Notes: generated by a model from the sequence alone, not told the origin. 64,000 nucleotides of DNA from Gonocerus acuteangulatus (GCA_946811695.1 OX328124.1:85297293-85361292), one strand, 5' to 3'. Shown: positions 1 through 11,538, numbered from the stretch's first letter. A program made the numbers and translations.

Positions 1-313
1 AGAAACCTCTGAATTCATCGTAAAAAACAGAAAGGCGTTATTGGACGTCCAAAATTTATTTTCTACTAATGAGTTTAGTGAATAAAATCACTGTTTCCCT
101 AATAAAAATGTTGTCTATTTTATGACGGAATAATTAGAATTTAATTATCTTGTACTGCTTTTGAGCAATCTGTTCTTATTCAATAAAAAATATGTTTACG
201 TTAAAAGAAAGAAAATTGGACATAATTGCTTTTTACTTCGAAATCGGACCTTACTTCAAAGGAACGTTTTTGTTGGAAATTATGTTTCGGATCACATACA
301 AAAGCAATAATAC

Positions 314-375
<62 letters not shown>

Positions 376-955
376 GATTTATCTTTTACACGATGTAGTT
401 AGCACTAAAATATTTGCTAATATATTTGAAAATTTGAAATTTTCCGAAATTGCAATTGTCCCTTTATCAATTTGGGCAGTGGATCCATCCACTGTCTAAC
501 AGCACTGGTGCTGTTTGCAGAATAGCAATCCATCAGGAACCATGAATCTATGTGCAAGCGTCTTCCAATGCAATAGGTCGATCGTGTTGAAGGAGGTTTA
601 AAAATATGTTGAATCGAACCTGTCGGGAATCAGGATTGGCTGAAGAAGATATTCGTCTAAAATCCCAACGGCCTAATTTCGAGAATGGAAGAAGGATGAA
701 AAATGAAAGAAAAAGTCCTTTAACATTTATCTCGTTTTTGCTTCCTTTTCGAGAAAAACGTAAAAAACTAAAATTTAATTGAGAAAAGGCTCTCTTTCAT
801 AATTCCTATATAGAAATCATTAAAATTATATGTTTTATCTTCTACCCCCCTATCCACCCACCTACCTCCCCCCCCCCAAAAAAAACAACAAAAAATCTTC
901 TTGCTCGAAAAAATTAACTGACGCCATATAAAGCTGTAAGTTCAACATAATTTAA
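1..955. other. AT-rich intergenic DNA with a TA microsatellite
   Basis: No gene is seen. A TA microsatellite runs from about 317 to 372. A C-rich then A-rich low-complexity patch lies at about 845-895. The rest is unassigned AT-rich sequence. Confidence 0.7.
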
Positions 956-987
956 AATAGCTACTTTCCTTCAGAGGAAAGTGCTAA
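956..987 (+). repeat. Solo 3' end of Helentron-like family 1
   Basis: A hairpin (ACTTTCCTT facing AGAGGAAAGT, 963-982) is followed by GCTAAAAC. The same terminal hairpin and the preceding AATAGCT occur at the 3' end of the long copies at 4411-5277, 47449-48546 and 55956-57066. Upstream sequence does not match those copies, so this is a detached or very degraded end. Confidence 0.6.
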
Positions 988-1143
988 AACACAAAACAAA
1001 AAAAAAAACAAACTTTGAATTCTTAATAAAAATAAATGTTTAATTCTTAAAACATTTTAAATTTAACGTTGGACGCATACATAATTATAAAATAACAGTT
1101 TCTTCTTCTAATAATTCTAAATAATCAATTTAAAAACTGTTCA

Positions 1144-1617
1144 AAGGTTTGGGCCCTTGCAGCAATACAGACATCACAACGCACATTGACAGAATGGTTG
1201 GCATTTGTGCATTGTTCTGCTGTAATCTGTTCCCAGGCCTATCTGATGCGACGGATGAGGTGCTCCCTGTAGACTAAATCTTTATGTCTCCATGCGAAGA
1301 AATCCAAGGGCGTGAGGTGTACCACGTTCTATCCAACGCAATGGGTCGATAGTGTCCAACCAATTTCGGACAGCCCTCGCGTAGTGGACTGGGCAACCGT
1401 CGATTTGGAACCAGCTTCCCAATCTCTGTGCCAAAAGGACTTCCTTCAAGAACAACGATAGTTTATTATCGAGGAATACGTGGAAAGACTCTGCGTTAAG
1501 TTGAGGGGTCAAAAAATGGGGACCTAATATTTCTTTGTCCCACACAAAATCATCTGTATTTGTGGGGGTGGGGGGATTAAAGGAGGTGGGGTGAGTGGAG
1601 GAGGTTCGCTTAAACAT
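1144..1617 (-). pseudogene. Broken mariner-like (IS630/Tc1/mariner) transposase, C-terminal half
   Basis: The open frame from 1617 down to 1282 reads into the DDE core of a mariner-like transposase. A GPHFLTPQLNAESFHVFLDN block leads to WFQIDGCPVHYARAVRNW, whose DGCPVH matches the second catalytic Asp motif of the family, then to RWIERGT. After that the usual short block before the third Asp is missing. The reading continues in another frame as PLDFFAWRHKDLVYREHL, with an in-frame stop near 1220 and a tail down to about 1144. One frameshift, one small deletion and one stop make it non-functional. The N-terminal DNA-binding half is absent. No terminal inverted repeats were found. Family assignment rests on motif order, not alignment. 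Confidence 0.75.
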
Positions 1618-2385
1618 ATACTTTTAAAAATGTTTATATACTTCTTTTAATAGACGGCTTTTTCATAATTTCTTTTAGTTTTTTGCGTTTCTCTCGAACA
1701 CTAAGCAAAAACGACATATATGCTAAAGGACTTTTTTATTGTCGTATGGGGTACTATTGATGAGCCAAATTTTAAAAAAATCAAAAAATGTGAGGGAAAT
1801 TTTTTTCCTTATTTTGGATCACTTGATATGGAATGACCCGAGGGTCAAATTTCAAGTAAAATCTACTGAATCCATCTTTTCTAAGTAACCAAACAAAAAA
1901 AAATCGTAGTGAAAACAAGTGTTGCCTAATATATCGCCTTAAAAAAGTTCCATTCCTTTCCCTATTACCAAAAAAGAAATGAAAGAACAACGGTTTTCGA
2001 CTAGAATTTTGTCCCAAAAGATGTTCCTGTGACGGATTCTACAGGGTAACGAAATTTACATCTTAAATCATACAAAGCATTTTCATAACCAAATTCATCA
2101 AAAGAATTTATGAGGATATTAGATAACAAACTGACATCTAGAAACAATAACAGAGGACTGGAGGAAATGCGCCAAAATACATCAATAGAAATCAGGCAGG
2201 GTGGTGTAATTTAATTACCAGCCTCAAACCACACAATAATTGCCTCTCTGCAACTTCACAAGAACCATTTCTGATAAACACAATTAGAGTTGTTAGTGAA
2301 TTTTTAATCAGTCATAATTAATAATCAAATAAACACTTCTATCAATAGATTTACAAACCTTTATTTCGTAAAATAAAACCTTCAC
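1618..2385. other. Intergenic, nothing recognised
   Basis: AT-rich sequence. A 78-codon frame on the minus strand (1781-2017) is rich in Phe and Arg and looks like chance. No repeat shared with the rest of the window was noticed. Confidence 0.6.
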
Positions 2386-2453
2386 TCGCCAGGATGGGAT
2401 TTGAACGCAGGTCCTAACTCAGATGCGTTGCTGATTATGGAACCGAGCACCTT
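2386..2453 (-). repeat. tRNA-like SINE head or degenerate tRNA
   Basis: On the minus strand a B-box-like GCGTTCAAATCCC follows an A-box-like segment, at roughly tRNA spacing. No clean cloverleaf can be drawn and no poly-A tail is obvious, so a decayed tRNA-derived SINE is more likely than a tRNA gene. Confidence 0.4.
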
Positions 2454-2539
2454 ATAACAGCAGAGGAAGGTTTCACGTCGAAAGGAGCCGAAGCATTAAT
2501 TATATACTTATACTGCGAAATTAGAAAAGGATATTATCT

Positions 2540-2540
<1 letters not shown>

Positions 2541-2578
<38 letters not shown>
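2541..2578 (+). repeat. AAT/ATA trinucleotide microsatellite
   Basis: About twelve perfect ATA units. Confidence 0.9.
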
Positions 2579-2579
<1 letters not shown>

Positions 2580-2630
2580 TATTGGATTGTAAATTACGTC
2601 ATTGTTTTAAAGACCGGTAGCATAAATAAA

Positions 2631-2735
2631 CGGCCGTCACGCAGGAGCTGCATAAGCAGTTTCCTCAGAATTGGGTAGTGTCGAGTGCATTCCTCAATAA
2701 TTTGCTTAAAACAACCTATATAGACAATTTATTAA
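2631..2735 (+). repeat. Helentron-like family 1, 5' end fragment
   Basis: Begins with CGTCACGCAGGAGCTGCATA, followed by a GCAGTTTCCTCAGAATTGGG block and TTTGCTTAAAACA. This is the same 5' module as at 55956 and, in reverse, at 48546. Only about 100 bp match; the body of the element is missing. Confidence 0.65.
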
Positions 2736-2973
2736 TTTATTCATTTTAGGAGCTTCGCGACTAGGCTATTTTCTCCTTAAATTTCATCATTACAGTATGA
2801 AAAAACAAAGTGTTGGAAATTACATGAAAATAACATAAAGTAAATAACATATGAAAAGATAATTAATTAAACAAAATTAATTTGAGAACATTAATCCAAA
2901 AAGTATAAATAATTCATAACAATTCGTACAGCTGTGCGCGGTGTATTGGAGCTTGATAAGGAGAATAGAAACA
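2736..2973. other. Intergenic, nothing recognised
   Basis: AT-rich spacer just downstream of the LINE ORF1 relic. No ORF2-like reading is visible here, so the retrotransposon seems to stop with ORF1. Confidence 0.5.
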
Positions 2974-4172
2974 CTATTTTTTAATTATTTTTTGTTCTTC
3001 CACTTTATTTCTGATTCTTGCCTGTGTTCTTCCAGTTTTCGAAGTGTTTTTTCCTTTCCTTCTTCCTTTCGGAGTCCCTGCCTTCTTCTCTTCCTTGTTA
3101 GTAGCTGCACATCCAGGGCTGTTATCTTCTAGTGTAGGATCTAAGTGAATATCACTATCTATCGAAGGGGATTTTGATGCTTCCAGTGATTCTATAAACT
3201 CTAATCTAGCAGCACTTTTCTTTAATAACTTTGTCAATTTCAGGTCCAAGTCCATATCCGTTTCATCGCTTCCCTCCGAAGAAGGATAATCGAGCGGATT
3301 CTGACGGACGGTGATTTCCTCTTCTACGATATGTGCATCTTCTTCGTTTTTATTGAATAGGTGAACTTTAGGATCTGTTGGTTCAGTTTCATCAGTCTTT
3401 AAATGAGTTCTTAGGTTATTTGTCTCTTTAGTTAATTCAGTGACTTTAGAGGATCTTTTATTTAAATTTTTTATGTTTTGATCGATGTTAATATGAACAG
3501 GTTCACTGATTTCAATATTAACTGTACGCTGTACAGGACACGAGGCAGCTACATGATTGCCTTTGCAAATAAAACAGCTGATACGTTCTGTGCTGAAATA
3601 TATTTTCCATGATAAATCTTTTACTCTTATAACCAAAGAGTAAGGTAACATGTTGCGATGTTCAGGATTAATGAGCAGCTGTCTCCTATGGCTAAGCACA
3701 TGGGCTAAGCGTGGGTCTTGAAGACTAGCTTTCAAACAATGGACAGGCGATACTATGGCAATACCTAACCTCTTCAAGGCATCTTCGATAGCTTCGTTAG
3801 GTATTGCAGGGAAAACATTGGAGACAATAACACTTTTTGATGGCTCAATAAGATGTTTTATTGGTATTTCATGATCACCAATACTTACAAAAGGGTGTTG
3901 GTCAATCAATCTATCAACTTCAGTTTTATTGCTTAAGTGAACACAAAATCTACCTCTTGAAATATAGGAGACAAATTTAACAGATTTTGGTTCAACGATG
4001 CAAGCAAAGCTACCATATAATCGTTCTGTTTTAATCCTTTTACAGTTTTTATAACTATAGCATTCTCGCTAGGGCATAATGATTCCCCTGAGAACGTTGT
4101 TTCATTACTACGATGAGATTGAACAGAGGCATTCTGGGTTATTGGGACTTCTACATTGGAGGTTAGCTTCAA
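2974..4172 (-). pseudogene. Non-LTR retrotransposon ORF1 (gag-like) protein, frameshifted
   Basis: The long frame (about 311 codons, 3909 to 2974) carries SKSVIVSNVFPAIPNEAIED, then HRRQLLINPEH, then a zinc knuckle CFICKGNHVAASCP (C-x2-C-x3-H-x4-C). It ends in a charged, Lys-rich tail. This order is typical of the gag-like ORF1 proteins of arthropod LINEs. The frame is open upstream of the knuckle through RGRFCVHLSNKTEVDRL, but the preceding part (4172 to about 3945) lies in another frame, so there is a frameshift near 3945. The apparent start near 3909 is a TTG inside the domain, not a true start. No ORF2 follows. The protein would have bound the element RNA; here it is a relic. Confidence 0.75.
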
Positions 4173-4410
4173 CTGTGAGTCCTCATTGTGTCAAGTATTT
4201 ACTTTTGTTGGACAAGTAAAATATAATTAATTGAGTTCTGGCTTACCACAGGTTACTCATTGCACGCATGCACACAAATCTGGGCCAAAAAGTCTTCGTT
4301 ATCTTAATTATTTCATGAAAATCGAAGAGAACTTTTTTCCACGTACTTTTAAGCACACACGCACAGCTCTTTTTTTTTTTTTTTTCTTTTTTTTTTATAG
4401 ACAATTAACA

Positions 4411-5037
4411 TAAAAACATTAATAGTTGTGCTCTTTTGCTTTTATGAGCAGCTGTTTCAATTATTAATTAATTTCTTTTCTAGAGTTTTGTGTATGCGTG
4501 TTACTACACTAAGTACTAAATACATAAAGCTTCACATTTCATCTATTGATCTTTATGAGTTTCGCGAACCTACGTTTGGCGGAAGAATTCAATTCAAACA
4601 TAGTACAAAGTAACACCCCCCCCCCTTCCAATTGACCGATTTAGTTCATTTTCACAACTCTTCTTTCTTATTAGATAGCCAGGACGTATAAAGATTTTCA
4701 TAACAATACAACAGAAATTACGACCGGTATAAGGAAATTAGTAATTTCTGCCGGAGTAAACCCACCCTTCTAGTCAACCGATTTAGTTTATTTTTACAAC
4801 ACATTTTTCTCTTCAGTTGAACACAACAAATACCGAGTTTCGATAAAATATAACAAAAATTACGACTGGTATTGGCAAATAACTACTTTGGGGGAGTAAC
4901 CCCCCCCCCCCCTCCGGATAGACCGATTTTGTTGGTTAACGAATTCGATCAATCGTTTGATGGGGGAATACTATATACCAGGTTTCGTGGCGAAAAAACA
5001 AAAACTCTGGCCTGTATCGTGTTAACGGACACATATA

Positions 5038-5129
<92 letters not shown>

Positions 5130-5277
5130 CATATATATACTTAGATGTATATAAATTTTAACTGGGGTCATTTTTGGTGTCTACTAGGTAGGATCGATAA
5201 AGATTCGAAGAAATTTTTCAAAACTTCCGGCATGAATACAACCTCAATAGCTACTTTCCTTCGGAGGAGAGTGCTAA
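4411..5277 (+). mobile_element. Helentron-like (HINE/DINE-1 type) non-autonomous element, family 1, 5'-truncated copy
   Basis: Aligns by eye to the copy at 55956-57066 from its TAATTTCTTTTCTAGAGTT region to the 3' end. It contains three C-run-headed tandem units (C runs near 4614, 4757 and 4898), the AACTCTGGCC..GTGTTAACGGACAC block, a TA tract, the GGTCATTTTTGGTGTCTAC block and the terminal hairpin plus GCTAAA. The first 150 or so bases of the family are missing. It encodes nothing credible; frames running through it are low-complexity (Pro runs, Tyr-Ile runs). Confidence 0.7.
5041..5126 (+). repeat. TA microsatellite inside the Helentron-like copy
   Basis: Near-perfect TA repeat with a few C interruptions. 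It sits at the same place as the TA tracts of the other family 1 copies. Confidence 0.9.
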
Positions 5278-5280
5278 AAC

Positions 5281-5688
5281 GATATAGAGATTGGATTAAT
5301 TTACATACTTTCGTTACGTGCGGTGTAATAAACAATTATCTGATAGAGCTGATTTAGCTTAAGTCTTCGGAAATTATTTATTTGGTTGAAGAGCTCCACA
5401 ACAAGGGTGATCTGCTCAAATAAAATTAATAGAAATAGTAATTTATGAAATTAACGACAGAAATTATTTGTTCGTGTTCAGATAAATTTGTTCGGCTAAG
5501 GGCGGGAGGCTAATTAAATCTAGGCCGAGTTCCAGTAAGAAAGTACTTGTCAGATTTGTTATGGTTCCTCGAGCTCAAATAAAAATCGATCTAAAAAGAA
5601 GTAAGGTCCAGCCTAAATAAAATATAAAAGTAATTAGTCTGCCCTAATTTATATTTAGATCATAAATTTTGGCTTTGAGTAAATTTGT

Positions 5689-5731
<43 letters not shown>

Positions 5732-6628
5732 TTACACAGGTATATTTCATTGTATGTATTCATCTGGAGGTACGTTAGTATGGTAGAAATAAATGGACTC
5801 ACATTGGCTCTTTGGTTTCTGTGGATTGTCTCTTTTTATTCAGCCTGTTAGTTAATGTTACACAGTTAAAGGAAGGTTGCAGGTCTAGCACCTTAACTTG
5901 TCTGGTTTTGTAAATAGCTATGAGTGAGTGAGTTGTGTATGTCCAATTCTCAGTCTTGTTAGTATCTTTATCACCTCTCGCTGGGGGTAGTGTATTGCTC
6001 TTTAGTCATCAGAAATTAAATATACTTCAGAATACAATGAACGCTTTCAAAGATTCATTATAATACAGCCTGAGTGAGGCTCGAAGTAAATTAATGGTGT
6101 CAGAACGAAAGTGGTTTTGAAGAAGGAATACATTAGCAATTATTCTAAAGGGAAAAAAAAGCCAGGTGTAGAAGTTAAGTGATAAAGCCGATGGGGTGAA
6201 AGAAGAGAGAGAATGAGACTGTTCTCGTGGACGAAAAGAAGAAATGGCCGAAAGTCATCTACGGAATGAGGACGGAGAGAAATAACTGCTCCCTGGGGTC
6301 CTACGAGAAGAGCTCTCTGATAAAATGTTTTACTGGAATAAATTGTATATAAAACATGAAATGTACTGTGTACGCTCCCTGCCTTAATTTCTAAAGGATT
6401 AGGATGAAAGCCTCCTGGGATTGCAGGGAGCTCACTCAACGATACCAGACTCACATAAAAATATAGTTACTGATCCTCGAGATCAGCCCTTGATTTATTT
6501 ATTAATTTCTTTCTTTATCTATTTCACCAAAAATAAAAATAAAAAATCATTAAAAGAAACCTATAACGTTTATTTAGAAGTGTCATAGTCTATGTACAAT
6601 TCAATCTCAAATGGCAATCTCACAGCAC
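5281..6628. other. Intergenic with a poly-T tract
   Basis: A T homopolymer of about 40 bases lies at 5690-5730. A 104-codon minus-strand frame (6140-6454) has no recognisable motif. No element ends were identified. Confidence 0.55.
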
Positions 6629-7690
6629 TTTTTGCATTTACAGACGGATCTAAAACTAATCTTGGGACCGGCGCACAGTTGGGCCAAACGACATTTCGTG
6701 TTTCGAAAAAGGCTGCAGCCGCTAAATCTAAACCAAGTTCAATGAATTGTTTTTTAAATGAAAGGTAATAAAATTTAAAACAACTTGGTCAAGCCAGATT
6801 TTTGTTTTTATGTTTCCCCTGTTTATTAAATTACGTGTAAATAATTCACGAACTTTTACAATAAAATTTTATTTTTCATCCAACTTAATATCAGCACTGA
6901 TATCGTTGAAATTATTTTCAAATTATTCAAAAATCATGTTGTTTCAATAATCGCATTGTTGAATTAAGATAGATTTACGTTTTGAAGGTGTTATTCTATT
7001 TTGTTCAAGTCTAATCAGGATTTGAATGTTTAATTTCAACGATATCAGTGATAAGTTTAAGTTAGATGAAAAATGAAAAATTATTTTATTTTCCATTGTA
7101 AACGTTTTGAATTATTTGCACGTAATTTAATAAACAGGAGAAACATAAACAAAAGTCTGGTCTGACAAAGTTGTTTTAAATTTGATTAGCTTTCATTTTA
7201 AAAAAAAAAAAATCATTGAAACCGGTTAATATTTAGAGGCCGTAGCCTTTTTTGAAACACAAAATGTCGTTTGGCCCCACTGTGCGGCGTTGCAGAGATT
7301 ACAGAAAATCAAATAAACTCAAAGAAATGACGTCAACACACAACAGATAATACTGCCGAACAACAAGGAATACATTTATCACTGCCCGAATGAAATGACA
7401 TACAGCAAAGCGATGTTGTAATTATTATTGATTCTCAATCAATGGAAGGCACTTGCAACAATCATCCTGGAAACACCTGCAATTCCATAGATTAAAACAA
7501 CACAACATTACAATGCTTTGGATACCGGGACATACAGACATAGGAATAAGAGCAGAGCTACTAACCACGCGAAAGAGGCTATCTTAAAAGATATTCACAT
7601 CACACAATTTATTACCAAGGACTCCTGTAACGCAGCCGGAACACTTGGTTGGCTAAAACACAGACAACAATTTAAGAGAAATTAAAAACC
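6629..7690 (+). pseudogene. LINE ORF2 RNase H domain relic, split by a MITE
   Basis: Reads FAFTDGSKTNLGTG (first catalytic Asp in TDGS) up to 6673. It resumes after the MITE at 7290 with VAEITENQ, then AEQQGIHLSL (Glu motif), VVIIIDSQSMEG (third Asp) and, in a shifted frame, WIPGHTDIGIRAE (His and last Asp region). Removing the MITE and one copy of its CGGCG duplication restores GTG-VAEIT in frame, so the domain was continuous before the insertion. Several stops and shifts downstream show it is dead. This motif order is that of RNase H domains at the end of I- and R1-type LINE ORF2. The RT domain is not found upstream. Confidence 0.7.
6674..7284. mobile_element. Transib-like palindromic MITE
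   Basis: A 611-bp element whose two halves are inverted copies of each other over nearly the whole length (about 290 bp per arm). Ends are CACAGTTGGGCCAAACGACA on the left and, reading inward on the other strand, CACAGTGGGGCCAAACGACA on the right. It is flanked by a 5-bp direct repeat CGGCG (6669-6673 and 7285-7289). Transib elements are known for 5-bp GC-rich target duplications (CGNCG-like) and CAC-starting ends that resemble the V(D)J recombination signal heptamer. Here the right heptamer is exactly CACAGTG, and an A-run follows after 22-23 bp. No transposase is encoded, so it would depend on a Transib source elsewhere. Confidence 0.75.
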
Positions 7691-9239
7691 TCTCTTTGAT
7701 ATAATCAATAGTCTTTAAAATGAGGAATCAAGTTTTCATAACCAGGTTTAAAATTGGGCACTTAGTATTAACGCATTTCAACTTAACTCAAAGACTCATT
7801 GTTACGTTACCTCTGATTTTGTAACAATACCAATTTCTAAGTAACAAAAACTTTATGTTAAAATAAGTAGACATCTACCCGTTATTCATCAGCGTTATTC
7901 CCGTTACACTTAACTCCATACACTCAAAACATCCTAATACCTTCAAGAGTAAAGGATGGAAAATTGACGTAGGTTGAATTGTTTATTTGAATTTTAAAAT
8001 AGTTCCTTGAAACATTTGTTACTAATGCCTATTTCTGGCTCTTAGTGTAAACTAGCATTTACGGTTGGCACACTTACATCACCTTAATTAAAGTTAAAAT
8101 ATTCAAACTACTATCTAATGATCCAGTATTAATATTTTGTTGATTATTTCACGAATAAATAGGTAACCAGTGTTTTAGCGAGTTAAACATATTTATAAGG
8201 AATGCCATCTGGGTCTGAAAGACTCGTCAGATTTTGCTTATTGCTAATTCACCTTAAGAAATATTGGAACAAAGAGAAATTGCCTGGATTTTTTAACTCC
8301 CATCCGTTTCCCCTAGGGAAAAACAAAAACTCAAAGCAAAACTTAGCATTGTAGAAACAAATGTAACATTCAATGCACAACTAAACAGGGATATTGGAAC
8401 TCGCTTTTATTTAGAAACACTTTTGTAAACTACACAGAACTCGCTAAAGCCTAATCACTCTTTGCAAAAGGATGTTATTTTGTGAATGGCAAATCGACAA
8501 ATATTTATTCTACAGAAAGTAAACATAATGTTTACAAATGCTTTATTTTCGAGCTCTCTAATGTCTGTCCGCCTGATCAAATATTTTGTTTCAATTGGGG
8601 TTCGTTGGCCTGAGAACGTTCATCGTACTGGATCAGGACGAAATAAAATGGTATTTTAACTCAAAATGAAAACTCAGAAGTCTATTTGACTCTTGCCAAG
8701 GAAATAGTTTGATTTAAAATATAATTATTATTGAAACTCTTCTCGGCTTTGATTATAAGAGCTTTACATCTTGTAAAATTGTACATAGATATATGATAGA
8801 TCATTTTACATGGTTTTACATTAATAGACGGTAAATATAATTTTACATAGATAGATGATAGGACACATGACTTATGACAGAAGTTTGCAGTTTTAAATCT
8901 GATATAGTTTTACAGAGGATTATATATTTACAATTTTAACTTAGATAATTTTACGTATTTAGGATGTTAAAAATGAAACGATCAGTATTAAAAAGGAGAA
9001 ACAATAGGGATGAAAAGGAAAAATATTCCATACTGATGATATATCATTGATGATATATCTCATATTGATGATCATATCATCATATATCATGTATATATCT
9101 ATTTCAACCTCATTTCCCATACCATTTACTCTCATCTCATATCAATTCTGCTTAAATTCTATTATGAATACAGTTGTCCCGTACATTTAAAGAAACATTC
9201 CAAAGATTACCTCTATCAATAGAAAATTTATAACTGTTG
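7691..9239. other. Intergenic; ATGATATATC palindromic cluster
   Basis: No gene seen. At about 9027-9100 the motif GATGATATATCA and its complement recur several times, making a small self-complementary patch. A loose run of TTTTACAT/AGATAGATGATAG motifs lies at 8780-8890. Confidence 0.55.
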
Positions 9240-9243
9240 AGCA

Positions 9244-9654
9244 TGTAGCGGTTATCAGATAACCCAAGAACACATGTGATATAAATAAAAAAGTTTAGTT
9301 GAACCTTGCTCTAAGAAGGGTTAGCCTAAAAAAGTTTCAGTGCAATCTCGTTCAAAACTAGATCCCTAGTCTGAATTTGCTCAAACTCGAAACTCAAGCC
9401 TAGTCCACGGTAGTACTCGGTCAAGGCTGGACTTTGGTGAGTACCAACCTTTTAATCAAGTTTCCTATAAACTGTGTCGGTGAAGGAGCACTAGACCTGA
9501 CTACTAGCTCCAAGAACCGGATATATCGCAGCGCACCGTTTGAACCTCATATTTACATCCGATCAGAATCTTCAATCAGTTTTTTTTAAATAAAGTTCTA
9601 TTTCGTTTAATAGTTTAAGTGTTTATATTAATTACCAAACTTAAACACTTAACA
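9244..9654 (+). repeat. 5' LTR of the Ty3/gypsy element
   Basis: Starts TGTAGCGG and ends TTAACA, the TG..CA ends expected of an LTR; 411 bp. The last 135 bp recur at 11401-11534. AATAAAG near 9590 could be the polyadenylation signal. Confidence 0.85.
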
Positions 9655-9670
9655 TTGGTGACCCCTGATA

Positions 9671-11424
9671 TTGAACCCCTTCTCGCCGTTCATCATGTCC
9701 AACAAAAACTCGTCTGCTTCTGATACAGATCTCGATAAAACCCAACCTGAGGTTAGCTTATACCAAGGGCCGAGTTCAAGACTACCGACATTCTGGAAAC
9801 AGAACCCGACTTTATGGTTCGCGACGGTCGAGGCTGTATTTGCGACATCCCGAGTAACTTCGAGTCTAATCAAATTCCAGCTCGTCATACCGAATCTCGA
9901 TCTGGATGTTCTTAGCCAAGTCTCAGATATCGTCATCCAACCGACTGAGCAACCATACGAGGACCTTAAAGCTAGGCTGATCAACACATTCGGAGAATCC
10001 GAAACGCTTAGAATTCGCAAGCTGTTGGAAGAAATGCCACTCGGAGACCAGACTCCTTCACAGCTCCTCAGAAAAATGCAACAATTAGCTGGCTCCGATG
10101 TATCAAACGAATTTATTAGCACCCTGTGGATGAAGAATTTACCTCCACATATTCGTCCCATCCTCATTTCTACTGGCCACACTGATATCCAACAACTGGC
10201 AGAAGTAGCCGACAAGATCTTGGAGGTATCTCCGTCAGCTGAAACGTACACTATCCGAGACACTTCAGAACCTCGCGCGATCGTGCCTTCCGCAACTACT
10301 ACATCAGCCACGAACAGACGCCAACACCCTTCCGAAGATTTCCGAGCTCTTCGCCGCGACGTCGACGAGATGCTGCGATTTCTGAAGATTAAGAACCGCG
10401 AAAGAAGCTCCAGCCGGAATCAAGACAATCTCCCTCGATCCCAGTCGCGTGATACCTGCTATTACCACCAGAGATTCCGCCACACAACCTGGCAACTGGA
10501 AATCAGAAGAGCCAGCTTTAAACCCGGAATTGTGAAAGTTGCGGCGGAAACTTTCACAACCCAGCAGCACCGCCGCCTATTTCTGTCGGACAGAACTACT
10601 GGCCAGCCCTTCCTCATTGACACAGGAGCATGCATATCTCTTCTCCCTGTACCCAAAGGACGGCGCAAGACTCCATCTGATTTCACCTTAATAGCAGCCA
10701 ACAACTCTCCGATTGCGACCTACGGTGAAATCACTCGAGAAGTCGACTTAGGACTCAAAAAACCTCTCAGGTGGACCTTTGTCTTAGCTGACGTCGCCAA
10801 GGCTATATTAGGTGCGGACTTTCTCTACTGGCATCAGCTTACTGTGGACCTAAGGAACAGAAGACTGATCGACCAGCACTCTGGACGCAGCATTGTAGGT
10901 ACCATATCCTCAGCAGAAATACCAACTTTCTACATCTTTCCAGCCGATAATCGATTCGCCCGCATTCTAGGTGAATTTCCTACAGTCACTAAGATCACTC
11001 CCATCCGTGGACCATCCAATTCAACAGTGGAGCATCATATAGAGACCAAAGGACGACCTGTCCCCTTTGTCGCCGTTTGCCTCCAGGAATTTACCAGGAA
11101 GTCAAAAAAGAGATCCAGGACGCCATCACTATTCCCGATCGATATGGAATACCCAATCTTCGAGACTTCACAATGGAGATACATGGCAAGAAGATCTTCT
11201 CCAAAATAGATCTCCGCAAGGCTTACTATCATATACCGATAGCAGTGGAAGATCGAGAGAAAACTGCCATTATTACCCCATTTGGTCTTATTGAATATAA
11301 CAGGATGAGTTTTAGACTGAAGAACGCAGGTCAAAGCTTCCAGCGTTTCGTCGACAACCAATTCCGAGACCTACCCTTTCTCTTCAAGTTTCTTGACGAC
11401 GATATATCGCAGCGCACCGTTTGA
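9671..11424 (+). pseudogene. Gag-protease-RT reading of the Ty3/gypsy element
   Basis: A 512-codon frame (9671-11209) starts 16 bp after the LTR. Residues 1-200 are a gag-type domain (RLPTFWKQNPTLWFATVEA, then KARLINTFGESETLRIRKLL). A CYYH remnant of the usual Cys-rich motif follows near residue 255, degraded. The aspartic protease motif FLIDTGACISLLP is near residue 315. The frame shifts near 11075, and RT continues in the next frame (PPGIYQEVKKEIQDA, TIPDRYGIPNLRDF, FSKIDLRKAYYHIP, FGLIEYNRM). About 40 residues between IQDA and TIPD are missing compared with the family. The RT reading reaches FLDDD and then runs straight into LTR sequence. Not autonomous. Confidence 0.85.
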
Positions 11425-11534
11425 ACCTCATATTTACATCCGATCAGAATCTTCAATCAGTTTTTTTTAATAAAGTTCTATTTCGTTTAATAGTTTAAGT
11501 GTTTATATTAATTACCAAACTTAAACACTTAACA
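11401..11534 (+). repeat. Truncated 3' LTR
   Basis: Matches 9520-9654 of the 5' LTR with a single one-base length difference. It begins inside the LTR (GATATATCGCAG) directly after the RT codons for FLDD, so one deletion removed the rest of pol and the first two thirds of the 3' LTR. Confidence 0.9.
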
Positions 11535-11538
11535 AGCA

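Larger units (their letters stand above)
9240..11538 (+). mobile_element. Ty3/gypsy LTR retrotransposon, internally deleted
   Basis: Bounded by the 4-bp target duplication AGCA (9240-9243 and 11535-11538). It has a complete 5' LTR, a primer-binding-type TTGGTGACCCC just after it, a gag-protease-RT reading and a 3' LTR that lacks its first 276 bp. The shared LTR segments differ by a single base indel by eye, so the insertion is young. The internal region is about 1.7 kb instead of the usual 4-5 kb; most of RT, RNase H and integrase are gone. Confidence 0.9.

Noticed and set aside
4872..5144. 90-codon frame with a Pro run and a long Tyr-Ile repeat
   Set aside because: It is the C run and TA tract of a Helentron-like copy read as codons. 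The other frames built on TA repeats (18114, 20512, 31241, 31270, 35359, 37544, 37605, 37671, 54230) fail for the same reason.
9649..10311. 220-codon minus-strand frame opposite gag
   Set aside because: Shadow of the gag coding frame on the other strand; no motifs of its own.
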